In this document: positions 8,911 through 17,462 of the stretch, piece after piece
Position numbering within the stretch: the stretch's first letter is position 1
How the letters are laid out: every line of letters starts with the position of its first letter
Source of the DNA: Gemmata massiliana
GTDB lineage: Bacteria; Planctomycetota; Planctomycetia; Gemmatales; Gemmataceae
Direction: 5' to 3'
Length of the DNA stretch: 64,000 nucleotides
NCBI GenBank assembly: GCA_000531095.1
Contig: HG799462.1
Location: 463,250-527,249, forward strand
Notes under the pieces: generated by a model
The model's input: only the letters and a program-made list of their open reading frames with translations
The model's database searches: none
What the model was told of the DNA's origin: nothing
Made by a program: the position numbers and the translations under genes

Positions 8911-11900
8911 GTGCTAGACGAGAAGCAAATCACCGACGACCTCCGCGGCCAGTTCCGCGGGCGGTTGCACTTCGACCGGCTCACGCGCGGGCTATTCGCC
9001 ACCGACGCCAGCCCGTTCCAGATCGAACCCCACGCGGTCGCGGTTCCCGAAGACACCGAAAGTGTTGCGGCGCTCGTTCGCTACTGCCACGAACACGCCA
9101 TCCCCCTCACTCCACGCGGCGCGGGAACCGGCCTCGCCGGGGAGTCTCTGAACTCCGGCATCGTGTTGGATCTGAGCGTTCATTTCCGCCGCGTGCTCGC
9201 TGTGGGGGCGGATACGGTAACGGTTCAACCCGGTGTAGTGCTAAACGAACTCAATGCGGCGCTCGCAAAAGTGGGTCGGCGATTCGCCCCGAACCCGGCC
9301 AGTTCCGCGACCTGCACCATCGGCGGGATGATCGCGACGAACGCCTCTGGCGGAAATTCCTTCCACTACGGCTACACGCGCGATTATGTCGCCGGGCTGG
9401 AAGTCGTGTGGGACAACGGAGAAATAACTTGGGTGGGCGTAGGTAAGAGACCTCCCCCCCCGTTCCCGGCAGAGCAGGCACCCACTGAGTTTCCTCCCCC
9501 TTCCTTCTTAGGGAAGGGCGTTAGGGGGTTAGGTTCTACCTCTAACCCCTCACCAACCACGCCCCTAAACGGAGAGGGGCTTAAAACAACACGCCACGAC
9601 ACGATCAACCGAGAAGTCACCAAGCTCCTGAACTTCAACGCCGAACGCATCGCGATCACGCGCACGCGGACACCGTTCGACCGATGTGCGTACCAGCTCC
9701 ACGGCATCCTCAATGGAGATGTAGTCGATCTCGCGAAATTACTCGTCGGGTCCGAAGGCACGCTCGGGGTTATTACCGAGGCCACTCTGCGCACAATCCC
9801 GCTCCCCGGTGGAACGTGTCTCGCGCTGATCGGTTTCCCCACACTCGACGCGGCCGTGCGCGCGGGGCTCGCACTGCGACGGTACGGCCCGGTCGCGTGC
9901 GATTTACTCGACCGTCGGCTGCTCTCGCTCACACGCGGAACGGGCATTCCGGACGTAGGCGCGGCGCTCATGGTTGTATTTGAGGCCAGCACTGAGCGCG
10001 AAGCGACCGAGCGCGCATGGGGCGCAATCGAATCCCTGCAACGGGAGCACATTCTGCGCGTGCTCGCCGAACCGACCTGCGACCCCGAGGGCATCGCACA
10101 CATTCGCGGTATTCGCGCGGCCGCGGTATCGGGCCTGTACGCACAAAATGGCCAGCGCCCGGTCGCGTTCGTCGAAGACATCGGGGTACCGGCCGATTCG
10201 CTCCCCGAGTTCCTCACCAAAGCGCAGGACATCCTGAAGCAGTTCGAGACGAGCGGCACGTTCCTCGTTCACGCGCTCACCGGCCAAGTTCATACGCGCC
10301 CGCTGCTCGACCTCAACGAACCCACGGACCGCGCCAAGCTGTGGCCGCTCGCGGAAGCCATACACGGACTGGCACTCGCGCTCCACGGAACCGTTAGCAC
10401 ACAGCACGGTACCGGCATCGCCCGCACGCCGTGGGTCGAGCGACAGTACGGACCGCTCGTTCCCGTGTTTCGCGAACTCAAGCGCATTTTCGACCCGAAG
10501 GGCATTCTGAACCCGGGGAAGATCGTCGGCCCCGATCCGAGCCGCGAAGCGTGGCCCCTGCGCCCAGCGTTCCGAAATCAGGAACCCGAGACAACCACCA
10601 CCGAAAAGGAAAGCAAAAAGCACGACACGGAGGTGGACGCACCACCAGCCGAGCCTTCCGTTCGACCATCTTCTGCTACCCCGCTACTCGTGTGGTCTTC
10701 GTCTTCCCCGGAAGCGGAAGTGCGCCGGTGCAACGGGTGCGGCGACTGCCGAACTCGCACCGCACCAGACCGAATGTGTCCGTCCTTCCGAGCGACTGGA
10801 AATGAAGTCACCACCCCGCGTGCGATGGCGAACACGCTCCGCGTGCTGGCCGACCCGACGGCCGCGACCCCAGAAGAGGTGCGTGCGGTCGCCGAGTTGT
10901 GTGTGAACTGCAAGATGTGCCGCGACGATTGCAACGCGAAGGTCAACGTCCCCAAACTCATGCTCGAAGCCAAGGCCCAACGCTTCGCAGAACACGGTTT
11001 GGAGCGCGGCGACTGGATTCTAGCCCGAGCGGAAGGGCTGGCGTCGATCGGGAGCAATTTCGCACCCATCGTGAACGCGATGCTCGGTCGGCGTTCGGTG
11101 CGCTGGCTCATGGAGAAGTTCGTTGGTATCTCGCGCCAACGCCGGCTCCCCGCATTTTCGCTCCGCACCTTCTTCCGGCGCGCACGCGGACTCGGCCTGA
11201 CGCGCCGAAAACGACGGGCCGGAGATCAAAGAACGAACCACGCGCTCCCATCCCTGGTGCCTCACACATCGGACCGCGTCGCGCTCTTCGTCGATGTGTT
11301 CGCAGCGTACAACGACCCGCTCATCGGAATGGCCGCGGTCGCGGTGTTACAGCACCACGGAATCGAAGTGTTCGTTCCACCGCGACAGGTCGGCAGCGGC
11401 ATCGCACCGTTCGCGAAGGGCGATCTCGAATCCGCGCGCGAGTCAGCCCTACGCAACGTGCGCGTATTCGCAGACCTCACGCGCGAAGGCTACCGCATCG
11501 TCTGCCTGGAACCGACGTCTGCCCTCATGCTGACGCAGGACTACCTAGACATTCTGCCGGACCCCGACACCGCGGCCGTCGCTGCGAACACGATCGAACT
11601 CACCGCGTACCTCAACGAGTTGCACACTGCGGGGCGGCTCCGCACCGACTTCCGCAAGCTCGAAGTAACGCTCGGGCACCACGTCCCCTGTCACATGAAA
11701 GCTCTACGCCGCACCGCACCGGCCCTCACACTGCTCCAACTCATTCCCGGTCTGCGGGTGCATACAATTGATGCGGGTTGTTCGGGCATGGCAGGCACTT
11801 GGGGCTTGAAATCCGAGAACTACGCGACGTCACTCGCGGCCGGTGCGGGGATGCTCGCGGAACTGAACCGCCCGCGCGTGCTATTCGGTTCGACCGAGTG

Positions 11901-12042
11901 CAGTGCCTGCCGGATGCAGATGGAAGAAGGTAGCGGAAAGCGCACGCTCCACCCGGTGCAGTACCTCGCTTACGCTTACGGCCTGCTCCCCGAACTCGAA
12001 CCGCGGTTCCACAAGCCCCTCGGCGACCTCGTGAGCGACTGA
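8911..12042 (+). CDS. FAD-linked oxidase / Fe-S / cysteine-rich fusion (GlcD-GlpC-like)
   Basis: A 1043-residue fusion. Residues ~35-270 are a PCMH-type FAD-binding domain ('TPRGAGTGLAGESLN', 'GGMIATNASGGNSFHYG'). Residues ~285-540 are the FAD-oxidase C-terminal domain ('QHGTGIARTPWVERQYGPL'). Residues ~600-690 hold two Cys-rich clusters (CNGCGDC at ~607 and CVNCKMCRDDC at ~663) that should bind [4Fe-4S] centres, and residues ~800-1030 form a CCG-type domain ending 'CSACRMQMEEG'. The layout is that of YdiJ/glycolate or D-lactate (2-hydroxyacid) dehydrogenases feeding electrons to the respiratory chain. GTG at 8911 is the start. Residues ~178-228 are an insertion encoded by a palindromic element (see 9491-9580). 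The moaD ATG follows the stop by one base. The substrate is inferred only at class level. Confidence 0.88.
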   Translation: MLDEKQITDDLRGQFRGRLHFDRLTRGLFATDASPFQIEPHAVAVPEDTESVAALVRYCHEHAIPLTPRGAGTGLAGESLNSGIVLDLSVHFRRVLAVGADTVTVQPGVVLNELNAALAKVGRRFAPNPASSATCTIGGMIATNASGGNSFHYGYTRDYVAGLEVVWDNGEITWVGVGKRPPPPFPAEQAPTEFPPPSFLGKGVRGLGSTSNPSPTTPLNGEGLKTTRHDTINREVTKLLNFNAERIAITRTRTPFDRCAYQLHGILNGDVVDLAKLLVGSEGTLGVITEATLRTIPLPGGTCLALIGFPTLDAAVRAGLALRRYGPVACDLLDRRLLSLTRGTGIPDVGAALMVVFEASTEREATERAWGAIESLQREHILRVLAEPTCDPEGIAHIRGIRAAAVSGLYAQNGQRPVAFVEDIGVPADSLPEFLTKAQDILKQFETSGTFLVHALTGQVHTRPLLDLNEPTDRAKLWPLAEAIHGLALALHGTVSTQHGTGIARTPWVERQYGPLVPVFRELKRIFDPKGILNPGKIVGPDPSREAWPLRPAFRNQEPETTTTEKESKKHDTEVDAPPAEPSVRPSSATPLLVWSSSSPEAEVRRCNGCGDCRTRTAPDRMCPSFRATGNEVTTPRAMANTLRVLADPTAATPEEVRAVAELCVNCKMCRDDCNAKVNVPKLMLEAKAQRFAEHGLERGDWILARAEGLASIGSNFAPIVNAMLGRRSVRWLMEKFVGISRQRRLPAFSLRTFFRRARGLGLTRRKRRAGDQRTNHALPSLVPHTSDRVALFVDVFAAYNDPLIGMAAVAVLQHHGIEVFVPPRQVGSGIAPFAKGDLESARESALRNVRVFADLTREGYRIVCLEPTSALMLTQDYLDILPDPDTAAVAANTIELTAYLNELHTAGRLRTDFRKLEVTLGHHVPCHMKALRRTAPALTLLQLIPGLRVHTIDAGCSGMAGTWGLKSENYATSLAAGAGMLAELNRPRVLFGSTECSACRMQMEEGSGKRTLHPVQYLAYAYGLLPELEPRFHKPLGDLVSD
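9491..9580. repeat. Palindromic element translated inside the FAD oxidase gene
   Basis: Two arms, about 9493-9533 and 9539-9579, are imperfect inverted repeats (left CCCCCTTCC..TTAGGGAAGGGCGTTAGGGGGTTAGG, right arm its degenerate complement), forming a long hairpin with a short loop. The element keeps the reading frame and adds a Pro/Gly/Ser-rich stretch between two conserved parts of the FAD-binding domain. It looks like the mobile palindromic sequences usually seen between genes in planctomycetes, cyanobacteria and Chloroflexi. Confidence 0.7.
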
Positions 12043-12043
12043 C

Positions 12044-12289
12044 ATGACCCTCACCGTGAAACTCTTCGCCGCAATGCGCGACTTGGCCGGGTCCGACACG
12101 GTCGAAGTCGAACTCCCCGCTGACGCGACCGTGGGCGACTTGCGACGCGAGGTCGCCAAACAAATCCCGCTCGCACGCACGCTGCTACTGCGTTCAAATA
12201 TTGCAGTGAACCACGAAGCCGTGGAGAACGAGCATGTCCTCAGCCCCTCCGACGAGTGCGCCGTCATCCCACCCGTCAGCGGCGGGTAA
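12044..12289 (+). CDS. moaD: MoaD, molybdopterin synthase sulphur carrier subunit
   Basis: An 81-residue ubiquitin-fold protein. It carries the thiocarboxylate on its C-terminal glycine that is used by MoaE to put the dithiolene sulphurs into precursor Z. The C-terminus is PPVSGG, the required Gly-Gly end, and the N-terminal 'MTLTVKLFAAMRDLAG' plus 'ATVGDLRREVAKQIP' fit the family. It starts one base after the oxidase stop. Its 3' end overlaps the next gene by 56 bases in another frame, suggesting translational coupling. Partners moaE and moaA are 450 and 1500 bases downstream. Confidence 0.95.
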   Translation: MTLTVKLFAAMRDLAGSDTVEVELPADATVGDLRREVAKQIPLARTLLLRSNIAVNHEAVENEHVLSPSDECAVIPPVSGG

Positions 12290-12722
12290 GCGATTCCGGT
12301 TCCTGTGGTGGGCGCTTCCGTTATTCGGTAGCATCACTCTGTTTGCGTCGTTGGCGTTCGCGGTACTCCTACAAGTACCACTCGACCGAACCCGTGCGCG
12401 GCGGGAACAACCGAACAACATCAACTACGAGAGCCACGACCCGTATGTGCTCCTGGTCGTAGACCGCTCGTCATGGTGGAACGAGTTCAACCGTCATCGG
12501 CACTGCCGAATCGGGGTCGTTTCACACGTCCAATTGACACCGAACGCCCAAGTCAGTTCGTCCTACGGTCACTGGATCGAATACGAGTTCCAGAACTACA
12601 CCAGTGACCCGGATTACTTCACGCGGTGTACCGTAGTTTGGGAATCCGAAGGGGTTACGATCACGGAACCGACCGGTCACAAGCTGTTCGTCCCAAAGAA
12701 AGCGTTCATCGGTGGGCGCTAA
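12234..12722 (+). CDS. Single-pass membrane protein, unknown
   Basis: A 162-residue protein overlapping the end of moaD by 56 bases. A Ser/Pro/Ala-rich N-terminus is followed by one membrane helix (about residues 22-46, 'FLWWALPLFGSITLFASLAF') and a polar domain of ~110 residues that should face the periplasm ('PYVLLVVDRSSWWNEF', 'HWIEYEFQNYTSDPDY'). No family is recognised. Its place between moaD and moaE hints at a link with molybdenum metabolism, but the position may be accidental. ATG at 12234 lies inside moaD; later starts would remove the membrane segment. The reading frame fills what would otherwise be a 450-base gap. Confidence 0.6.
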   Translation: MSSAPPTSAPSSHPSAAGKRFRFLWWALPLFGSITLFASLAFAVLLQVPLDRTRARREQPNNINYESHDPYVLLVVDRSSWWNEFNRHRHCRIGVVSHVQLTPNAQVSSSYGHWIEYEFQNYTSDPDYFTRCTVVWESEGVTITEPTGHKLFVPKKAFIGGR

Positions 12723-12739
12723 CACGCTACACTTCTGAT

Positions 12740-13168
12740 ATGTTCCGGCTCACGCACGACGTCATCGACCACGCGAACCTCCTGGAAACCGCGCGTTCCC
12801 CGCATTGCGGGGCGGTCGTGTTGTTCCTCGGCACCGTGCGCGACCTGACCGGTCAACAGGTTACGGTGTTCCTCGAATACGAAGCCTACGCGCCGATGGC
12901 GGAAAAGAAGCTCGCTGAGATCGAAGCCGACGCGCGCCAGCGATGGCCAATCGGCGAAATTGCGATCGCTCACCGGCTCGGTCGGCTCGAAGTGGGTGAA
13001 GTCAGTGTCGCGGTCGCGGTCAGTTGCCCGCACCGCACTGATGCGTTCGAGGCGTGCCGCTACGTTATCGACACGCTGAAAGAACTCGTGCCAATTTGGA
13101 AGAAGGAGAACGCCCCGGACGGAACCGGAGAGTGGGTCCACCAATCCGCGAAACCCGGAGCACCATGA
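12740..13168 (+). CDS. moaE: MoaE, molybdopterin synthase catalytic subunit
   Basis: A 142-residue subunit that converts cyclic pyranopterin monophosphate to molybdopterin using sulphur from MoaD-COSH. Family marks are 'CGAVVLFLGTVRD' near the N-terminus, 'LEYEAYAPMAEKKL', 'AIAHRLGRLEVGEVSVAVAV' and the C-terminal LVPIWKKE with the catalytic lysines. ATG at 12740 gives the normal length. The stop overlaps the next gene's ATG (ATGA at 13165-13168), so the two are translationally coupled. Confidence 0.95.
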   Translation: MFRLTHDVIDHANLLETARSPHCGAVVLFLGTVRDLTGQQVTVFLEYEAYAPMAEKKLAEIEADARQRWPIGEIAIAHRLGRLEVGEVSVAVAVSCPHRTDAFEACRYVIDTLKELVPIWKKENAPDGTGEWVHQSAKPGAP

Positions 13169-13737
13169 GCGCCCTCCCGACTGTGTACCTCGCACGCCAC
13201 GGCGAAACCGAATGGTCGAAGTCCGGACAACACACCGGACGCACGGACCTTCCACTCACCCCCGACGGCGAGGATTCGGCCCGAAAACTCGGCGAACGGC
13301 TCGTCGGGCTGAAGTTCGAGTACCTGTTCACGAGCCCGCTGTCGCGCGCGCGCCGGACGGCGGAACTCGCCGGGTTTTCGCCCGTCGTGGACCCGGATTT
13401 GCTCGAATGGAACTACGGTGACTTCGAGGGGCTTAAAAGCGCGGAGATCAAAGTCCGGAAGCCGGGCTGGAACCTGTTTCGCGACGGTGCCCCGGGCGGC
13501 GAATCACCGGACGAAGTTACGGCGCGAGTAGATCGCCTCGTGGCGAAGCTAAAGGGACTAACCGGAAACGTGATCTGTTTCGCACACGGTCACATTCTCC
13601 GCGTCATCGCGGCCCGGTGGATCGAGCAGCCGGTGACACTCGCAACCTCCATGCTGCTCAGCACCGCGACACTAAGCGTCCTGAGTTTCAACCACCACAA
13701 CCTCGCCGAACCCGCCATCAAAGTGTGGAACAGCTAA
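13165..13737 (+). CDS. Histidine phosphatase (phosphoglycerate mutase-like)
   Basis: A 190-residue member of the histidine phosphatase superfamily. The phosphate-accepting histidine is in 'LARHGETEWSKSGQHTGRTD' (RHG motif) and the second catalytic His is in 'CFAHGHILRVIAARW'. 'LFTSPLSRARRTAEL' carries the conserved Arg. The short length fits a phosphatase (CobC/GpmB-like) rather than a true dPGM mutase of ~230-250 residues. It overlaps moaE by four bases and precedes moaA by ~20 bases, so it is in the molybdopterin transcript. The substrate is unknown; a pterin- or nucleotide-phosphate role is only suggested by context. Confidence 0.88.
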   Translation: MSALPTVYLARHGETEWSKSGQHTGRTDLPLTPDGEDSARKLGERLVGLKFEYLFTSPLSRARRTAELAGFSPVVDPDLLEWNYGDFEGLKSAEIKVRKPGWNLFRDGAPGGESPDEVTARVDRLVAKLKGLTGNVICFAHGHILRVIAARWIEQPVTLATSMLLSTATLSVLSFNHHNLAEPAIKVWNS

Positions 13738-13756
13738 ACGAAGACGGAACGAAGGC

Positions 13757-14815
13757 GTGAGCGCGCGACACCCATTACGATTGGCCTCGGATCGAATCCC
13801 GGTACTGCACCCTGAGTCCCAGGCACCGGGTTCCGCGCTCGTGGATTCCTTTGGTCGGGTTCACAACAACCTGCGAATCTCGGTCACGGATCGGTGTAAC
13901 CTCCGCTGCACGTACTGCATGCCCGAAGATGTGACGTTCCTCGATCGCGGTGAACTTCTCACGTTCGAGGAAATCGCGTCCTTCGTCCGCGTGGCAGCAA
14001 GTCTCGGGGTAAACAAGATACGGCTCACCGGCGGCGAGCCGCTGATGCGGCGAGATCTGCACAAGCTCGTGCGCATGATCGCGAACGTGCCCGGCATCAC
14101 GGACATCGGCCTCACCACTAACGGCATCCTACTTGCTGAACAGACCACCCAGTTATTCGACGCGGGACTGCGGCGTTTGAACGTCTCGCTCGACACACTC
14201 GACCCCGACCGCTTTCGTGCTCTTGCCCGACGCGGTGGTGTCGAGAAGGTTCTTGCGGGTTTAAATGCAGCCAAACGTGCGGGGTTCGACCCAATCAAGA
14301 TTAACGCTGTTGCAATACGCGGGTTCGCGGAGCATGATGTTGTACCGCTCGCACAGTATTGCAAAGATAACAGCTTCGAGTTGCGCTTTATCGAGTACAT
14401 GCCCATTGGCGCGGATTCGTGGGAGCGCGAGAAGGTCTTCTTCGCGGCGGAAATCCTGGAGCTGATCGGTAACGAAGTCGGTCCGCTGGTACCCGTCCCC
14501 GCGGACCCGTCCGCACCCGCACTCGACTACGCCTACCGGGACGGGAGCGGGACCGTGGGGGTGATTGCGTCCGTGTCGCGGCCGTTCTGCCGGTCGTGTA
14601 ACCGCATCCGCCTCACTGCGGACGGGAAACTGAGAAACTGCCTGTTTGCTCTCGACGAAACCGATGTGAAAGGATTGCTCCGCTCGCTGCCTATTAACGA
14701 TGAGACGATCCGAAACGCGCTGAGACAAAGCGCGTGGGCCAAGTGGGAAGGCCACGAAATCAACGCCGCGACCTTTGTGAAACCAGACCGTACCATGCAC
14801 GCCATCGGCGGCTAG
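13757..14815 (+). CDS. moaA: MoaA, GTP 3',8-cyclase
   Basis: A 352-residue radical SAM enzyme that, with MoaC, turns GTP into cyclic pyranopterin monophosphate. The radical SAM [4Fe-4S] motif is CNLRCTYC (CxxxCxxC, around residue 49), followed by 'LTGGEPLMRRDL'. The second, GTP-binding cluster is the C-terminal 'CRSCNRIRLTADGKLRNCLF'. The protein ends in Gly-Gly, as MoaA should. GTG at 13757 is the start, ~20 bases after the phosphatase stop. About 30 extra N-terminal residues precede the catalytic barrel. No moaC is seen in the window. Confidence 0.96.
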   Translation: MSARHPLRLASDRIPVLHPESQAPGSALVDSFGRVHNNLRISVTDRCNLRCTYCMPEDVTFLDRGELLTFEEIASFVRVAASLGVNKIRLTGGEPLMRRDLHKLVRMIANVPGITDIGLTTNGILLAEQTTQLFDAGLRRLNVSLDTLDPDRFRALARRGGVEKVLAGLNAAKRAGFDPIKINAVAIRGFAEHDVVPLAQYCKDNSFELRFIEYMPIGADSWEREKVFFAAEILELIGNEVGPLVPVPADPSAPALDYAYRDGSGTVGVIASVSRPFCRSCNRIRLTADGKLRNCLFALDETDVKGLLRSLPINDETIRNALRQSAWAKWEGHEINAATFVKPDRTMHAIGG

Positions 14816-14834
14816 CGCCCCGGAGCACCCCCCC

Positions 14835-15143
14835 ATGAGCCGGTTCGACGACGAGTACGAGAGCAACCGCGACGACTTCGACAGCCCCGAAAAAACCGAC
14901 TCCGTTATTCGCGAACTCCGGACCGAAATCATTCGGCTCGAAGCGCAACTGGACCAACTCACCGCCAGCGTCCGCGAACAGTCCGAAGAATCGGCCATCA
15001 TCGTCGCGCGGCTCGCGGAACTGGAACGGGCCGTCGACCGGCTCCGGGCGCGCCAGCGGCACGACACCAAGCTCCTCGTGATCGCGTGGGTGATGGTCGT
15101 CGCCTCCCTACTGATGTCACTTTTCACGTATCTCGCGTCGTAA
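14835..15143 (+). CDS. Coiled-coil protein with C-terminal membrane anchor
   Basis: A 102-residue protein: an acidic N-terminus (~20 residues), a heptad-rich helix over about residues 25-72 ('LRTEIIRLEAQLDQLTASV', 'IIVARLAELERAVDRLRARQ') and one C-terminal membrane helix ('LLVIAWVMVVASLLMSLFTY'). This tail-anchored, SlyX-like coiled-coil layout suggests an oligomeric scaffold on the cytoplasmic face of the membrane. No specific family is recognised. It lies 19 bases after moaA in the same direction. Confidence 0.7.
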   Translation: MSRFDDEYESNRDDFDSPEKTDSVIRELRTEIIRLEAQLDQLTASVREQSEESAIIVARLAELERAVDRLRARQRHDTKLLVIAWVMVVASLLMSLFTYLAS

Positions 15144-15228
15144 CAGCGACATTTCTATTGGCGTTGTCGCGCCGGGCGGCCCACAAGTACAATTCCCGCA
15201 ACTCACTACACTGCGGGAGTTTCACAAG

Positions 15229-15714
15229 GTGACTGTTCGCGTCGGCAGCGGCCACGACACCCACCGGTTGGCGGAAAACCGCCCCCTCATCCTCGGCGGG
15301 GTCATAATCCCGCACACAAAAGGGCTCGTCGGCCATTCCGACGCGGACGCGGTGCTGCACGCAGTCACCGACGCCCTTCTCGGCGCAGCAGCTCTCGGCG
15401 ATATCGGTGACGCCTACCCGGACACCGACCCAAAGTGGAAGGACGCAGACTCGCGCCTCTTTCTGCGTGAAGCACTCGCCAACCTGAACCAGATGGGCTG
15501 GAAACCGGTCAATCTGGACGTGACCATCTTCGCGCAAGAGCCGAAACTCGGCCCCGTGAAGACCGCGATCAAGAACAACTTGGCAAACTTGCTCGGTTTG
15601 GGTACGGACTGCGTGAACGTGAAGGCCAAGACCGGCGAAAAGGTCGGGCACATCGGCCGCGGTGAAGCCATCGGCTGCCACGCGGTCGTTTTAATCGAGA
15701 AAGCGAAGAATTAG
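15229..15714 (+). CDS. ispF: 2-C-methyl-D-erythritol 2,4-cyclodiphosphate synthase
   Basis: A 161-residue enzyme of the MEP isoprenoid pathway that cyclises CDP-ME 2-phosphate to MEcPP with loss of CMP. Metal ligands are in 'VGSGHDTHRL' (Asp, His) and 'GHSDADAVLHAVTDALLGA' (His). 'DIGDAYPDTDPKWKDADS' is the family core, and the C-terminal 'KTGEKVGHIGRGEAIGCHAV' forms the CMP pocket. GTG at 15229 is the start; no ATG fits. It belongs to the plus-strand run but is not next to other MEP genes. Confidence 0.96.
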   Translation: MTVRVGSGHDTHRLAENRPLILGGVIIPHTKGLVGHSDADAVLHAVTDALLGAAALGDIGDAYPDTDPKWKDADSRLFLREALANLNQMGWKPVNLDVTIFAQEPKLGPVKTAIKNNLANLLGLGTDCVNVKAKTGEKVGHIGRGEAIGCHAVVLIEKAKN

Positions 15715-15793
15715 CCGCAGATAAACGCAGATAGAACGCGGATCAAAACAAAAATCATTGTTCTAAATCGGCGTTATCTGCGTCATCTGCGGC
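15714..15793. repeat. Imperfect palindromic repeat between ispF and cysS
   Basis: GCCGCAGATAAACGCAGATA (15714-15733) is matched by TATCTGCGTCATCTGCGGC (15775-15793), an inverted repeat with one-base differences around a ~40-base AT-richer spacer. The same CTGCGGATAACGCAGATCA-type wording recurs at 28051-28080, so this is a dispersed family and not just the ispF terminator. Confidence 0.7.
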
Positions 15794-15812
15794 TCTTTGA
15801 AAAGGATTCGGT

Positions 15813-17372
15813 ATGGCTCTGCGAGTGTACAGCACTCTCGACCGCGAGAAGAAAGACTTCGAGAAAGTCACTGGAAAGAAGCCCCAGAGCGCGGATTACC
15901 TGGGCGACACGGTCACGATGTACGTCTGCGGGCCGACGGTCTACAAGCCGAGTCACATCGGGCACATGGTTGGCCCGGTCATCTTCGACACGGTGAAGCG
16001 CTACCTCACCTACCTCGGCTACAAGGTGAAATGGATCGTCAACATCACGGACGTCGACGACAAGCTCATCAACCGTGCGAAGGAACTGAACACCACGGTG
16101 CCGGAACTGTCCGCGAAGATGACGGAAGACTACTTTGCGTGCCTCAAATCGCTGAACGTCACGGGCATCGATCACTTCCCGAAAGCGACCGACCACATCG
16201 GCGGGATGATCGAGGTCATTCAGGCGCTCATCAAAAAGGACTATGCCTACGAGGTGGACGACGGCGTTTACTTCGACGTGGCGAAAGACGCCGACTACGG
16301 CAAACTCTCGAACCGCGACCCAGAGCAAATGGAAGCGGGCGCGCGCCTCGAACCGAATCCCAAGAAGCGCAACCCCGGCGACTTCGCGCTCTGGAAGTCC
16401 AAGCCCGGCGAGCCGAAGGAAGTGCAGTTCGAGAGTCCGTTTAAGTGCGGTCGCGGGCGCCCCGGGTGGCACATCGAATGCACCTGCATGGCGATCAAGG
16501 AACTCGGCGAAACACTCGACATTCACGGCGGCGGGCTGGATCTCCAGTTCCCGCACCACGAAAACGAACTGGCCCAGAGCGAAAGCTGGACCGACAAGCC
16601 CTTTGCGCACATTTGGATGCACAACGGGCTGCTGAAGATGGGTTCAGCAAAGATGGCCGGCTCCGTCGGCAACGTCGTGAACATCGCCGACTTGCTAAAG
16701 AAACACACCGCCGAAACTGTACGGTTCCTGCTCCTCAGCACACACTACCGCAGCCCAATCGAGTACAGCGAAGAACGACTCGACGAGATCGCACGGTCAC
16801 TGCAAGGCTTCTATCGCTTCTTCGAGAGATACGAACGCTACACGGGCGTAAACTTCTACTCCATCAAGGCACCCGAGACGCAAGAAGCTTTCAGCAAACT
16901 GTACAATCGTCGGACTGAGGGAGAAAACTGGTTTGAAAGCTTTTGCGGAGCGTTAGACGAGGATTTTAACACAGGTAACGCAATCGGCTTTCTTTATCAA
17001 CTCTTGAACGAGTTGAACCGGCACGCAGATCGGGAAGGCTACGAAGAACACCCCGAGAAGCGAAAGGGACAACAGTTCGTAGACTTCACCGAGGGAGGGA
17101 TCGCTCTCCGCACGATGGGCACAATCCTCGGACTTTTCTGGGAACCGCCGGCAAAACAATCACTCGGCGGAAACGACGCCCTCGTCTCTGGACTCATGCA
17201 ACTCCTCCTCGACCTGCGGAACAATTTGCGTGCGACCGCAAAGGAAGCCGCGAAGGACAACCCGCTGAAGAAGCCGCTGTTCGACCAAACGGACCTGATT
17301 CGGAAGCGGCTCGGCGAACTCGGCGTCACCCTCGAAGACCGGCCCGGCGGTACGACGTGGCGCGTCGGATAA
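15813..17372 (+). CDS. cysS: Cysteine-tRNA ligase with variant KMSKS loop
   Basis: A 519-residue class I synthetase that charges tRNA-Cys. The HIGH motif is intact ('PTVYKPSHIGHMVGPV'). The zinc site is present: Cys in 'MYVCGPTVY', Cys in 'GWHIECTCMAI', and His/Glu in 'FPHHENELAQSE'. The second signature loop, normally KMSKSLGN, reads KMAGSVGN here (about residues 280-287), losing the second lysine. The protein is also longer than the usual ~460-490 residues, with added segments in the C-terminal half ('RRTEGENWFESFCGALDEDF'). It is probably the cell's only CysRS, but that cannot be told from this window. Confidence 0.95.
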   Translation: MALRVYSTLDREKKDFEKVTGKKPQSADYLGDTVTMYVCGPTVYKPSHIGHMVGPVIFDTVKRYLTYLGYKVKWIVNITDVDDKLINRAKELNTTVPELSAKMTEDYFACLKSLNVTGIDHFPKATDHIGGMIEVIQALIKKDYAYEVDDGVYFDVAKDADYGKLSNRDPEQMEAGARLEPNPKKRNPGDFALWKSKPGEPKEVQFESPFKCGRGRPGWHIECTCMAIKELGETLDIHGGGLDLQFPHHENELAQSESWTDKPFAHIWMHNGLLKMGSAKMAGSVGNVVNIADLLKKHTAETVRFLLLSTHYRSPIEYSEERLDEIARSLQGFYRFFERYERYTGVNFYSIKAPETQEAFSKLYNRRTEGENWFESFCGALDEDFNTGNAIGFLYQLLNELNRHADREGYEEHPEKRKGQQFVDFTEGGIALRTMGTILGLFWEPPAKQSLGGNDALVSGLMQLLLDLRNNLRATAKEAAKDNPLKKPLFDQTDLIRKRLGELGVTLEDRPGGTTWRVG

Positions 17373-17462
17373 CGCGACCGCGCGGAAAGGATCGCTCTGA
17401 CATTCCGAGAAATCGCATTCTCGGCTATTTGCGGGGCATCCTTCCGCGCTAAGGCCGTTCCC

